Below are positions 56,854 to 64,000 of a DNA stretch of 64,000 nt, one piece after another (position 1 is the stretch's first letter; every line of letters starts with the position of its first letter). The stretch is from Methylibium petroleiphilum PM1 (GTDB lineage Bacteria; Pseudomonadota; Gammaproteobacteria; Burkholderiales; Burkholderiaceae_C): positions 1,240,001-1,304,000 of the forward strand of contig NC_008825.1 of assembly GCF_000015725.1 (NCBI RefSeq). The letters are read 5' to 3'. The notes beneath the pieces were generated by a model. That model worked only from the letters and a program-made list of their open reading frames with translations, was not told the origin of the DNA and did not search any database. The position numbers and the translations under genes are program-made.

Positions 56854-57492
56854 TCAGCCTCTTGCCCGGGGTGGACGTGGCGGCGAAGCGCCTGTGGTAC
56901 CCGGCTTGACGAGTCTTGCCAGCTTTTCGCGCAGTTGCTGGATCTGTTTCTCCTTGCGCTGGAGTGCATCGGCCGACGCGTTGCTGAGCGAATCCAGTTG
57001 AACGCGCAACCGGCGAACTTCGTCCTGCAGCGTCTGATTCTCGCGAAGCGCGATCACCAGCCTCGCTTCCGCCGCGCTCTGAAGCTTCTGCACAAGCAGG
57101 GTCTGTTTCTTGACGGCGGAGATCTTTTCCCCAACTTGCTGGGTCCTCCGCGATCGCTCGGTCCTCAGCAAGCGAACGGCTGCTAGGAGTGCCGTGGCAC
57201 GCGCTGTGGAGCTCGCACTGGCCCGCAGTGTCTGCGATGCGTTTCTACCGAATTGAGGTAGTCCCGGCAACGCCTGCGTGAGGTGACCGGTCTGCCAAGC
57301 GCAGAACTGGCGCAACGAACTCGGCAGTTCGCCAATCAGGACTTCGGCTGTTGCATCACCGGCCCGGGTTTTGATTGACTCGATCACACCAGCCAGCGCG
57401 TCAAGCTTGGCCTGCAGATTCCGCGCGGCCTCGGCTTGGGTGAGGAACGCTACTGCAGGCTTGGGACCAGAGGATCTCTTCTGCCGGCTCAC
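56854..57492 (-). CDS. Small coiled-coil protein of the GInt-type recombination operon
   Basis: 212 aa from a GTG at 57492, two bases after the preceding gene's stop. The last ~100 residues are strongly helical and heptad-like (LVIALRENQTLQDEVRRLRV, RKEKQIQQLREKLARLVKPG). The N-terminus is basic. Its size and position match the small protein found together with two or three large tyrosine recombinases in GInt and Tn554-like (TnpC) systems, where it is needed for recombination. It has no catalytic motif. Confidence 0.72.
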   Translation of the reverse strand: MSRQKRSSGPKPAVAFLTQAEAARNLQAKLDALAGVIESIKTRAGDATAEVLIGELPSSLRQFCAWQTGHLTQALPGLPQFGRNASQTLRASASSTARATALLAAVRLLRTERSRRTQQVGEKISAVKKQTLLVQKLQSAAEARLVIALRENQTLQDEVRRLRVQLDSLSNASADALQRKEKQIQQLREKLARLVKPGTTGASPPRPPRARG

Positions 57493-57493
57493 G

Positions 57494-59680
57494 CTAGCTG
57501 CTCCCGGGGCGCGCTTGTGCGTCAGCGACCGCTTGCTCGAGTTCCGTGATCTCTGCCGTCATCTGCTTCCACAGCTTGCCACCGACCGGCAGCTCAGACA
57601 GGCGACGGCGCAGGTTGGCAATCCCGAGCGTCATGGCTTGCGCGTGGATCGGCGAGCGTGCGTGGAATGGACACTTCGAGCAGGTCTTGGGGGATGCGTT
57701 CTCGCGCCTTGGCCTGCCTGACCCACGTGAGCACTTGGCCGTCGCGCTGCGTGCGTCAGACGCGCAGCAATCGCCGTGGCGAAACGGAACCACCTTGTGG
57801 CCCTTACGCAGGAGAGCTTCCGTGAGGAGGTCAGTCGCCGCGCGAAGGTCAACGTCGTCGTACGTCATTCTTGAGGCGATGCGTGCGTGGAGGCGGTTGA
57901 CGAAGACTGTGAATCCACCATAGAGGCTGTCGGTGCCGCGCACGATGGAGTTGACAATAGCTGCCAGTCGTTCGCGAGCTGCATCGGCAACAGTCGCTTC
58001 CAGGTCAGCAATGACCTCGGCAGGCGGCAAGCGTAAGCGACCAAAGCCTTCCAGTTGGTCTAGGGTGTTTCCGCGCATCGGATCGGACAGGTAGATGTTT
58101 GTGACGTCCAGACGGCCGTGATGGTCATATTGCTGTGAAAGCGCCAGGAGTGACGGGCTCGAGTAGCGGTTGATCATGATCAAGCCGTAGGCGCGACGGC
58201 CCATGTGCGATGCGTAAGCCAGTCGCTCGGCGGACGCTCCAAAGGCTCTCCGAAGCAGGCGGCGCGCACTGCGTGACCTGCTGAACTGAAACGTTCGGCT
58301 GGTCAAGGGATGCTTCGCGCGCACGGTCGGCACACGAAACAGCGACCGTCCAGTGCTCGGTCCGTGTCCTTGGTTGAGCCGGCGTTCGACGTCAGAAGCG
58401 GAGTGCAGCACCCGAACAGCAGCCACCGTCGCGTCGTTCACGAAGAAGTCACGGTAGTCCTTGGTGAACTTCTCGAGATAGAAGCTGCAGACGTAGAGGT
58501 CCAATGTCACATCGAATGGCCGCAACGAATCGTCCTTGAGTCCAATTACGGGATGTTGGATCTCGTCTTTGCGGCGAGCGTTGAAGAAGGCAACGGTGAC
58601 AAAACACGCAGACATCAGGCAATCGATGGCTTCACTGAGCGTGCACTCGGTCGGGTTCTGGGCGACTCGACAGCGAATGTTGCGGATCCGCATGCCCGAT
58701 AGCTCTTGAAAGCGCGCCGCGTCAGCCGACTGTGCCAAAACCTTGGCGACAAGGTCGGCACGAGCGCCAGAGTCTTTTGGGGGACTTCGACTGAGTTCGT
58801 CTGCAATCGTGTTCAACAGAGCGACCAGGGGTTCCGCCAGGGTATAGATCCAGGCGAAGCACTCCTTTAGAAGAGTCCCAACATGTTCCGGGCGCATGTT
58901 GCGCGTGCGCCCATTGGGAAGTCCAAGCTTGTTGGAAAGTACGAACGGATCAGGGAAGGGTACGAATGTAAGGCCCCGTCCCTCGGGAAGGTCTGACGCA
59001 AGATTCACAACGTCAAAGATCGCAAACAGCGTGCTGCTCTTGAGCTGATGGCCCCCTATGTCCCGAGTGCTCGGCTGGTCAAGCCGTAGGACTTTCCGAA
59101 TTGCCCGTCGCACAGCTGCGGTCTCTGGCCCGGAGCAGTTCGTTCCCAAGTGACGCTTGACGCGATCGGTTATGCAGATGCCGTCGCGGATCTTAGGCTG
59201 CGATGTCATGCTCTGGATCGCACGCACGCCGAGCTGCTTCGCAAGGCCCAAGGTCCTCTCTTGGAGACGGAGGGCCTCGGACCAGCCGCCTGCAACTAGT
59301 TTGGTCAACAGAATCCTGATTGTCTCCTTGTCGCATTCGGAGGGAGCGTAGATTCCCTCGACATACAGGAATTCAATGAACTTGACGATGGTCCTGATTT
59401 GACCTGCGACGTCTGTCGCCTTACTCTTCGACTTCTTGCGGCGCCGGCAGATCAAAGTCACTGCATCTAAGACGAACGCTGAAAGGCGGGGGTTCTGGGC
59501 GATAGGCTCCACCTTGGAGAACGGAGTTGCCGGTAGCCACATCTTGTTGAGATCGACTTTGATGGGCTTGTCTGGTTGAAACTCGTCCGGCAGCAAGATG
59601 ACGCCATCGACGTAGTCGAAGAGCTTGGACGAGGCTGCTACACGAGTCGTCATCGTTTGAGTGTGAGTCTTGCTGGACAC
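57494..59680 (-). CDS. Tyrosine-recombinase-like protein, second gene of the GInt-type operon
   Basis: 728 aa from a GTG at 59680 (an ATG nine codons later is an alternative). The core HMGRRAYGLIMINRYSSPSL, followed by SQQYDHHGRLDVTNIYLSDP, supplies H-x-x-R, a second His and a Tyr typical of tyrosine recombinases; FFNARRKDEIQ upstream may supply Arg I. A Cys-rich stretch near the C-terminus (CCASDARSATAKC, then CSKCPFHARS) could bind zinc. This is the TnpB-like member by size. It starts 16 bases after the first integrase gene of the operon. Confidence 0.78.
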   Translation of the reverse strand: MSSKTHTQTMTTRVAASSKLFDYVDGVILLPDEFQPDKPIKVDLNKMWLPATPFSKVEPIAQNPRLSAFVLDAVTLICRRRKKSKSKATDVAGQIRTIVKFIEFLYVEGIYAPSECDKETIRILLTKLVAGGWSEALRLQERTLGLAKQLGVRAIQSMTSQPKIRDGICITDRVKRHLGTNCSGPETAAVRRAIRKVLRLDQPSTRDIGGHQLKSSTLFAIFDVVNLASDLPEGRGLTFVPFPDPFVLSNKLGLPNGRTRNMRPEHVGTLLKECFAWIYTLAEPLVALLNTIADELSRSPPKDSGARADLVAKVLAQSADAARFQELSGMRIRNIRCRVAQNPTECTLSEAIDCLMSACFVTVAFFNARRKDEIQHPVIGLKDDSLRPFDVTLDLYVCSFYLEKFTKDYRDFFVNDATVAAVRVLHSASDVERRLNQGHGPSTGRSLFRVPTVRAKHPLTSRTFQFSRSRSARRLLRRAFGASAERLAYASHMGRRAYGLIMINRYSSPSLLALSQQYDHHGRLDVTNIYLSDPMRGNTLDQLEGFGRLRLPPAEVIADLEATVADAARERLAAIVNSIVRGTDSLYGGFTVFVNRLHARIASRMTYDDVDLRAATDLLTEALLRKGHKVVPFRHGDCCASDARSATAKCSRGSGRPRRENASPKTCSKCPFHARSPIHAQAMTLGIANLRRRLSELPVGGKLWKQMTAEITELEQAVADAQARPGSS

Positions 59681-59696
59681 ACTTCGCGCGGCGCAT

Positions 59697-61586
59697 CTAG
59701 CTCAGTGGCGGGAATGCTGGTGGATCGACAGGCCCTTCGGCCAGTGCCAGGTACCTTCGATAAGGTCCCTGCGCGACAATTTCTCGAAGGCCGAATGTGA
59801 ACAGCATCGTAGGAAGGTGGTGCTTCTCGAATGCTTCGGCGTTCTCATCGAGGAGCGCCTTCCAGTGACGACTGTAGAACCGGTGCGTGCACGTGAGGTC
59901 CCTGAGTGCATCGGTGTCGATGACGATTCTTCTGTTGGGGCACCCGGCGCCAAGGTGGCATTCGTGTGCTTCGCAAAGCCCGTCGACGAGCATATCGAGC
60001 CTCGGTGGTGTTGCAGGGTCAGCGCACGAACTTCCATCGCCCACCGGTGAGAAAAGCCTGCCCGTCGGGCATGGTTGACCTTCGATGGCGAACTGCACAG
60101 AGCGTTCTAGCTCGCGCTGGTAGGCCAAATTTATTGACGAGTTAATGGCCCGAAGGATGGGTTGGTCCAGGTAACGCGCCGTTGTGGTTGACGTAGCATG
60201 TCCGGCCTTCCGTTGCGTCGCCTCGATACTCGCGCTCTCGAGATCAAAGGCATTGATCGCTTGAACTCGAACCTGGTCCAGTGAGAACTGAGGCAAGTCA
60301 TGTCGAGAGATGAATCCCGACAGGACGTAGTGCCAGTTGGCATAGGGACGGACTACGCCGCGCCTAGCTACGTGCGTGTTGAAGAAGAGGCGGTCCTCAC
60401 CGCTCGCGACCCAACCGAGCGCTTTGACTTCGCCAAGATTCTCTTTGAGTGTGCGCAAGGCCCGCAGGACTTCGTGATCTCGAGGTGATACGACCAGATC
60501 GGGAGCAGTTTGATTCGTTCGTCCCTTCAGTGAAGTCACGATGAACCCATTGCCGTTAGGAACTATTCCCTTCGTGGTGAGGGCTACGACAGTCGTGAAG
60601 TTCCATCGTGACGCGCATTGAAGAATGAGCGCGCAGGCAAGCATTTCCGTCTGAGTCAGGACCGTTGGGGTCAGGAGTCGATATGCTTTGTTGCGATCGA
60701 TCTTCACGCCGTAGTCACGGGCCAGGGCGCACATCGCTTCGCCGCCATACACGGTTGGAAGTATTGGTACACGTGCCTCTCGCCGCCACTTTTCGATGAC
60801 CTGGGCGTATGCGGTCAAGACCGTTTGGGGGCTAGCCACGCGCACTATCTCAGGCACGAACTTATGCCGCAGGTGCGCGTTGGACTCAATGAACAACTTG
60901 AGTTGCTCGAGCTCGCTTCCGTGGCACTCGCTCCGCGCAAGGTCTGCGATCGTCAACTGCAGAGTGGCGAATGCGTCAAGATCCTTGACTGCTCCCTCGA
61001 CGACTCTGGCGAGATCGGTGTCGAGCGTCTGCCGTATTTGGGCCTTGAGGTCAGCTAATGACTCGTGGGGCAGTGCACCCACAGGGTAGCGATGAACAGT
61101 GTTCGCGCCGTCCGGTAGTTCGCTGAACAACTTTCGATTCTGAGGCGCGACGCGATCGAACCGGCTGACGAAGTGGCGGCTCAGTCGTTCTGGGTCGATG
61201 TTTGGCGGAAAGAGCTTGTGCTCTAGCAGCCAGCGCCTAGTCTCATTTGAACGACTGAACTTCTGAGCTTCTGGCCAGCTGGTCTCGGCAATAGAGTCCT
61301 CGAGCGCGGCCAGAGCTCGAGCAATGTCTGTGAGTCCTACTCGACCGACAGGTATCGACGCAGCCGCGAGCCACTCGGCGTTCTCCGCCGCTGCGGAAAG
61401 CGCCAGCCAAACGGAGTCCGCCACGCTGGTGTGTTCAGGTGTCGACTCGGCGCGTCTGGCACGCGCACTGAGCACTTCAGCAACCCATCCAGGAGCGCCC
61501 AACTGCGTGTCGAGCTTGCGGAACAGCTTACGGCCGGTGTATATCGCACCGTAGCGGTTCAGACGGACTGCGATGCTGATGTCCAT
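59697..61586 (-). CDS. Tyrosine-recombinase-like protein, first gene of the GInt-type operon
   Basis: 629 aa from the ATG at 61586 ([20 protein letters not shown]), only 65 bases from the right inverted repeat. The C-terminal catalytic region has [17 protein letters not shown] (possible Arg I), [13 protein letters not shown] (Arg II region) and [18 protein letters not shown] with the second His and the Tyr. The N-terminal half has no recognised domain. A Cys-rich tail follows ([34 protein letters not shown]). Its promoter must lie within or next to the element end, a common plan that makes expression depend on the junction. Confidence 0.8.
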   Translation of the reverse strand: MDISIAVRLNRYGAIYTGRKLFRKLDTQLGAPGWVAEVLSARARRAESTPEHTSVADSVWLALSAAAENAEWLAAASIPVGRVGLTDIARALAALEDSIAETSWPEAQKFSRSNETRRWLLEHKLFPPNIDPERLSRHFVSRFDRVAPQNRKLFSELPDGANTVHRYPVGALPHESLADLKAQIRQTLDTDLARVVEGAVKDLDAFATLQLTIADLARSECHGSELEQLKLFIESNAHLRHKFVPEIVRVASPQTVLTAYAQVIEKWRREARVPILPTVYGGEAMCALARDYGVKIDRNKAYRLLTPTVLTQTEMLACALILQCASRWNFTTVVALTTKGIVPNGNGFIVTSLKGRTNQTAPDLVVSPRDHEVLRALRTLKENLGEVKALGWVASGEDRLFFNTHVARRGVVRPYANWHYVLSGFISRHDLPQFSLDQVRVQAINAFDLESASIEATQRKAGHATSTTTARYLDQPILRAINSSINLAYQRELERSVQFAIEGQPCPTGRLFSPVGDGSSCADPATPPRLDMLVDGLCEAHECHLGAGCPNRRIVIDTDALRDLTCTHRFYSRHWKALLDENAEAFEKHHLPTMLFTFGLREIVAQGPYRRYLALAEGPVDPPAFPPLS

Positions 61587-61650
61587 TACCGTACGCGTGA
61601 AGACTAGACACTGCCGGGAAGTAGCTCGGCAAAGCTACGTTGCGCACCGT

Positions 61651-61665
61651 CTCTATACTACATTA
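61651..61665 (-). repeat. Right terminal inverted repeat of the island
   Basis: CTCTATACTACATTA on the plus strand, the inverted counterpart of 21955-21969 with two mismatches. Three bases (GGC) separate it from the ATC at which dcd resumes. It is 65 bases upstream of the first recombinase gene. Confidence 0.85.
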
Positions 61666-61668
61666 GGC

Positions 61669-61881
61669 ATCATCGTCAACGTCACGCCCTTCGAGCCGGA
61701 ATGGGAAGGCTACGTGACGCTGGAGTTCAGCAACACCACGCCGCTGCCGGCCAAGATCTACGCGGGCGAGGGCTGCGCACAGGTGCTGTTCTTCGAGAGC
61801 GACGAGGTCTGCGAGACCAGCTACAAGGACCGCGGCGGCAAGTACCAGGGGCAGCGGGGCGTGACTTTGCCCAAGACCTAG
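61669..61881 (+). pseudogene. dcd: dcd (dCTP deaminase), 3' part
   Basis: The last 70 codons of dCTP deaminase: [20 protein letters not shown], then [20 protein letters not shown] and the end [11 protein letters not shown]. The catalytic Glu lies in TLEF. An open frame from the ATG at 61573 inside the island runs into it in frame, so a 102-aa hybrid could be made, but it would lack the substrate- and metal-site half. One ATC (61669-61671) is the right copy of the short target duplication. Confidence 0.95.
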
Positions 61882-62353
61882 CGTTGGTGGCGCCGTGGCG
61901 CGGGCGCCGCGCCGGGCCGCTGTGTTGCGCTCGTGTCCCCCGCGGTCCGCCCTGCGGGCCGACCGCTCCTCCTTTACCTCGCTCCACACAGCGGCCCGTC
62001 ACGGCGCTTCGATACACCGTGGATTGCCACGGTCAAAAGACCTTCGTACGCCGCGGTGGTGCGTGCGACCAGGGCGTCGGGTGAATGGCGAAGTGAGGTA
62101 GAGGAGGAGGGCCGGGCGTGAGCCCGGCACGGGGGACACGAACGCAGCCGTTCACCCGGCGCCCTGGTCAGCAGCGCTCAGCCTGATCGGCGGCGAACGG
62201 ACTGTAGGAAGTTGCCTGACACGCCACTACCGCTCCACGCAGCAAGCGCTCAACTGCGGAGGCTTCGGCGGTGTATTCGCGGCATTGCGGGTGTGCGGCG
62301 CCCCTAAGCTCATGACATCGAAATGCCATCCACGATGGCCCCGGAGCCGACTC
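61882..62353. other. GC-rich spacer after dcd with inverted repeats
   Basis: About 470 bases without a gene. It contains a strong inverted repeat (listed at 62067-62169) and, more loosely, a second set. Bases around 61930-61985 (GTGTCCCCCG, CTCCTCCTTTACCTCGCT) reappear inverted around 62093-62145 (AGTGAGGTAGAGGAGGAG, CGGGGGACACGAACGC). Such repeats are typical of intergenic palindromic elements in GC-rich betaproteobacteria. The region probably also ends dcd transcription. Confidence 0.55.
62067..62169. repeat. Intergenic palindromic repeat element
   Basis: Arms of 23 bases at 62067-62089 and 62147-62169 pair at 21 of 23 positions. Inside lies a small hairpin GCCGGGC-GTGA-GCCCGGC at 62111-62128. 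The whole unit could fold as a long stem and may be a dispersed repeat or a transcription terminator. Confidence 0.6.
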
Positions 62354-62704
62354 ATGAACCCGCGCGACCTGCCTGCCGACTATCACGACCTGCCGACGAT
62401 GCCGGCCGAGTTGCTCACCGAGTTCGACGACACCGGCTTCGCGTCGATCGACGACATCGCCTGCACCCGCCTGGGCGTGAAGGCTTCGCAGACCCCGCTG
62501 GCGGTCGATGTGTGGACGCTGTCGCGCTTCCGGGCGCTGATGGCCGAGGAGGGCTGGCCGGTGCACGCCGCCCGCATGCTGTTCGACCGCGTCTACGCAC
62601 ACGAGCGCCTGGCCTTCGCCCACAGCAGCGCCAACCAGATCCTGCGCGAACTCGCGCTCGACCTGTTCCGCCGCATGCACGCCGACGACGGCCTGTCGCA
62701 CTGA
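62354..62704 (+). CDS. Small conserved-looking protein, unknown function
   Basis: 116 aa from the ATG at 62354 (MNPRDLPADYHDLPTMPAEL). It is acidic and helical, with TWTLSRFRALMAEEGWPVHA-like sequence (WTLSRFRALMAEEGWPVHAA) and YAHERLAFAHSS. Base composition is that of the host chromosome, unlike the island. No domain was recognised. Confidence 0.65.
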   Translation: MNPRDLPADYHDLPTMPAELLTEFDDTGFASIDDIACTRLGVKASQTPLAVDVWTLSRFRALMAEEGWPVHAARMLFDRVYAHERLAFAHSSANQILRELALDLFRRMHADDGLSH

Positions 62705-62830
62705 GGCCGCCGCCGCCGACGCGCGGCCGGGCCTGCTGTCCTTCCCCGAGATCGCTCCCTGGCTCAGCGAGAAAGCGCGGCGCCCGGCAGTACCATGGGC
62801 CGCATCGTTCGGCTTCCGGGGAGGGGCGTC

Positions 62831-63715
62831 ATGAAGTGGGAAGGCCAGGAACAGAGTGACAACGTCGAGGACCGCCGCGGCATGGGCGGCGGTGGGCGCG
62901 GCGGACTGCCGATCGGTGGCCGCGGCATCGGTGTCGGCACCATCGTCATCGCGCTGGTGGCGGGCTGGATCTTCGGCATCAACCCGCTCACCGTGCTCGG
63001 CATCCTGAGCGGTGGCGGGGGCGCACCCACGGCGCAGGTCTCCACCGGCCCGGCCCCGGCACCACCGGCCGACGACGCGCAGGCGCGCTTCGTCTCCGTG
63101 GTGCTGCGCAGCACCGAGGACGTGTGGACCGAGGTCTTCCGCAGCGGCCAGGCGCAATACGTGCGGCCCAAGCTGGTGCTGTTCCGCGGTGCCACGGCCA
63201 CCGCCTGCGGCACGGGCCAGAGTGCGATGGGCCCGTTCTACTGTCCCGGCGACCAGCAGGTCTACATCGACCTCCAGTTCTTCGACACGCTGCACCAGCG
63301 CCTCGGCGCGCCCGGCGATTTCGCGCAGGCCTATGTGATCGCGCACGAGGTCGGCCACCACGTGCAGCAGCTGCTGGGCATCAGCGAGAAGGTGGAAGCG
63401 GCGCGGCGCGGCGGCAGCGAGGCCCAGGCCAACGCGATGAGCGTGCGCCTGGAGCTGCAGGCCGACTGCTTCGCCGGCGTGTGGGCCAACCGCTCGCAGC
63501 AGGCGCGGCAGTGGCTGGAGCAGGGCGACATCGACGAGGCGCTGAACGCGGCCTCGCAGATCGGCGACGACACGCTGCAGCGGCGCAGCCAGGGGCAGAT
63601 CGTGCCCGAGAGCTTCACCCACGGCAGCAGTGCACAGCGCGTGAGCTGGTTCAAGCGCGGCATGCAGACCGGCCGCATCGCCGACTGCAACACCTTCGAG
63701 GCCAGCCGGCTCTGA
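62831..63715 (+). CDS. YpfJ/KPN_02809-family neutral zinc metallopeptidase
   Basis: 294 aa from the ATG at 62831 ([20 protein letters not shown]). A Gly-rich N-terminus precedes one membrane helix ([20 protein letters not shown]). The zinc motif is [17 protein letters not shown] (H-E-x-x-H near residue 180). It is followed by [11 protein letters not shown], a second family signature with the third ligand, and [17 protein letters not shown]. The peptidase domain probably faces the periplasm. The in-frame ATG at 62795 gives a less typical start. The substrate is unknown. Confidence 0.9.
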   Translation: MKWEGQEQSDNVEDRRGMGGGGRGGLPIGGRGIGVGTIVIALVAGWIFGINPLTVLGILSGGGGAPTAQVSTGPAPAPPADDAQARFVSVVLRSTEDVWTEVFRSGQAQYVRPKLVLFRGATATACGTGQSAMGPFYCPGDQQVYIDLQFFDTLHQRLGAPGDFAQAYVIAHEVGHHVQQLLGISEKVEAARRGGSEAQANAMSVRLELQADCFAGVWANRSQQARQWLEQGDIDEALNAASQIGDDTLQRRSQGQIVPESFTHGSSAQRVSWFKRGMQTGRIADCNTFEASRL

Positions 63716-63758
63716 GTGGGGCCCGGGCAGCGCGGTGCGCTGCTCGCCCCCGCTGGGC

Positions 63759-64000
63759 CTACTTCGCGGCCGGCTCGCCGATCTCGATCTGCAGCCCGGT
63801 CGTCCCCACGGCCACGGCGTCCGACAGGCCCTGCAGGTCGCCCGGCTGCGGCATCGCATCGCCGCTGCGCGACAGGCGGGCGCCGACCACCACCTGGGTC
63901 GCACCCGAGAGCCGGGCCGCCGGCGACATGGACAGGCTGTCGTCGAGCGTGAACTGCAGCGGCAGGTCCTTCGCCTGGCGGCGCAGGATGGCGAGCGGCA
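63759..64000 (-). CDS. ccmI: Cytochrome c biogenesis protein CcmI, C-terminal 80 residues (runs off window edge)
   Basis: Reading leftward from the window edge, the frame gives PLAILRRQAKDLPLQFTLDD, MSPAARLSGATQVVVGARLS, and MPQPGDLQGLSDAVAVGTTG, ending at the stop at 63761-63759. These are the conserved C-terminal segments of CcmI (CycH), which hands apocytochrome c to the haem lyase complex in the periplasm. The TPR part and start lie beyond the window. Confidence 0.82.
   Translation of the reverse strand, partial: PLAILRRQAKDLPLQFTLDDSLSMSPAARLSGATQVVVGARLSRSGDAMPQPGDLQGLSDAVAVGTTGLQIEIGEPAAK

Larger units (their letters stand above)
21955..61668. mobile_element. 39.7-kb GInt-like genomic island inserted in dcd
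   Basis: The element is bounded by terminal inverted repeats (21955-21969 and 61651-61665) and splits dcd in frame-restorable fashion. Its right end carries a minus-strand four-gene operon: three large tyrosine-recombinase-like proteins and one small coiled-coil protein. The opposite end is a moderately AT-rich non-coding segment. This three-part plan (recombination operon, cargo, AT-rich end) is the one described for GInt islands with ginABCD. Cargo covers phosphorothioate DNA defence, a serine recombinase/ParB module, an HNH nuclease, a DnaB-like ATPase and dCMP deaminase. Codon use is visibly less GC-rich than the flanks. No tRNA gene is involved in targeting. Confidence 0.85.

Overview
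The window is about 64 kb of high-GC DNA from a betaproteobacterium. It most resembles Burkholderiales of the Rubrivivax/Leptothrix/Ideonella type, judged from the protein sequences, the codon use and the metG / apbC / dcd neighbourhood. No rRNA, tRNA or CRISPR array was recognised. Gene identities rest on motif recognition, not on database searches.

Left chromosomal part (1-21957): a SulP-type permease (cut by the window edge) and metG on the minus strand; a PAS histidine kinase that lacks its phospho-acceptor; the Fe-S carrier ApbC/Mrp; then a formate dehydrogenase locus. That locus has accessory genes (DUF3305, DUF3306, a multi-cluster ferredoxin-like protein, a TorD-type chaperone), an oppositely oriented NtrB/NtrC-like two-component pair, and the structural genes for a small TAT protein, alpha (molybdopterin), beta (Fe-S) and gamma (cytochrome b) subunits. 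A lipoprotein, a small exported protein, a DUF4399 lipoprotein and FdhD complete it. The next gene, dcd (dCTP deaminase), is broken after codon 120.

Island (21955-61668, 39.7 kb): a mobile element sits inside dcd. Its ends are near-identical inverted repeats (13 of 15 bases), with a 3-bp ATC on both sides. The right end carries a four-gene minus-strand operon: three large tyrosine-recombinase-like proteins and one small coiled-coil protein. This is the layout described for GInt (ginABCD) islands. Beside it lies a dCMP deaminase gene, which could replace the dUMP supply lost when dcd was split. The main cargo is a phosphorothioate (PT) DNA defence locus. sspB-sspC-sspD run rightward, preceded by a probable tandem ribbon-helix-helix protein and an unknown gene. 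A convergent operon runs leftward: a DptF-like ATPase, a middle protein, a 1807-aa FtsK/DptH-like translocase and the DUF262/DUF1524 nuclease SspE. No sspA (cysteine desulfurase) is present. Further right are small unknown genes, a class I methyltransferase, a membrane-anchored protein, and a PT-associated methyltransferase whose C-terminus looks like an M15/Hedgehog-type zinc peptidase. Then comes a second, self-contained module: a zinc-ribbon protein, a large serine recombinase and two ParB-like proteins. An HNH nuclease, decayed genes, a DnaB-like ATPase and an XRE regulator follow.

Right chromosomal part (61669-64000): the 3' end of dcd, an inverted-repeat-rich spacer, a small unknown gene, a YpfJ-type zinc metallopeptidase and the C-terminus of CcmI.
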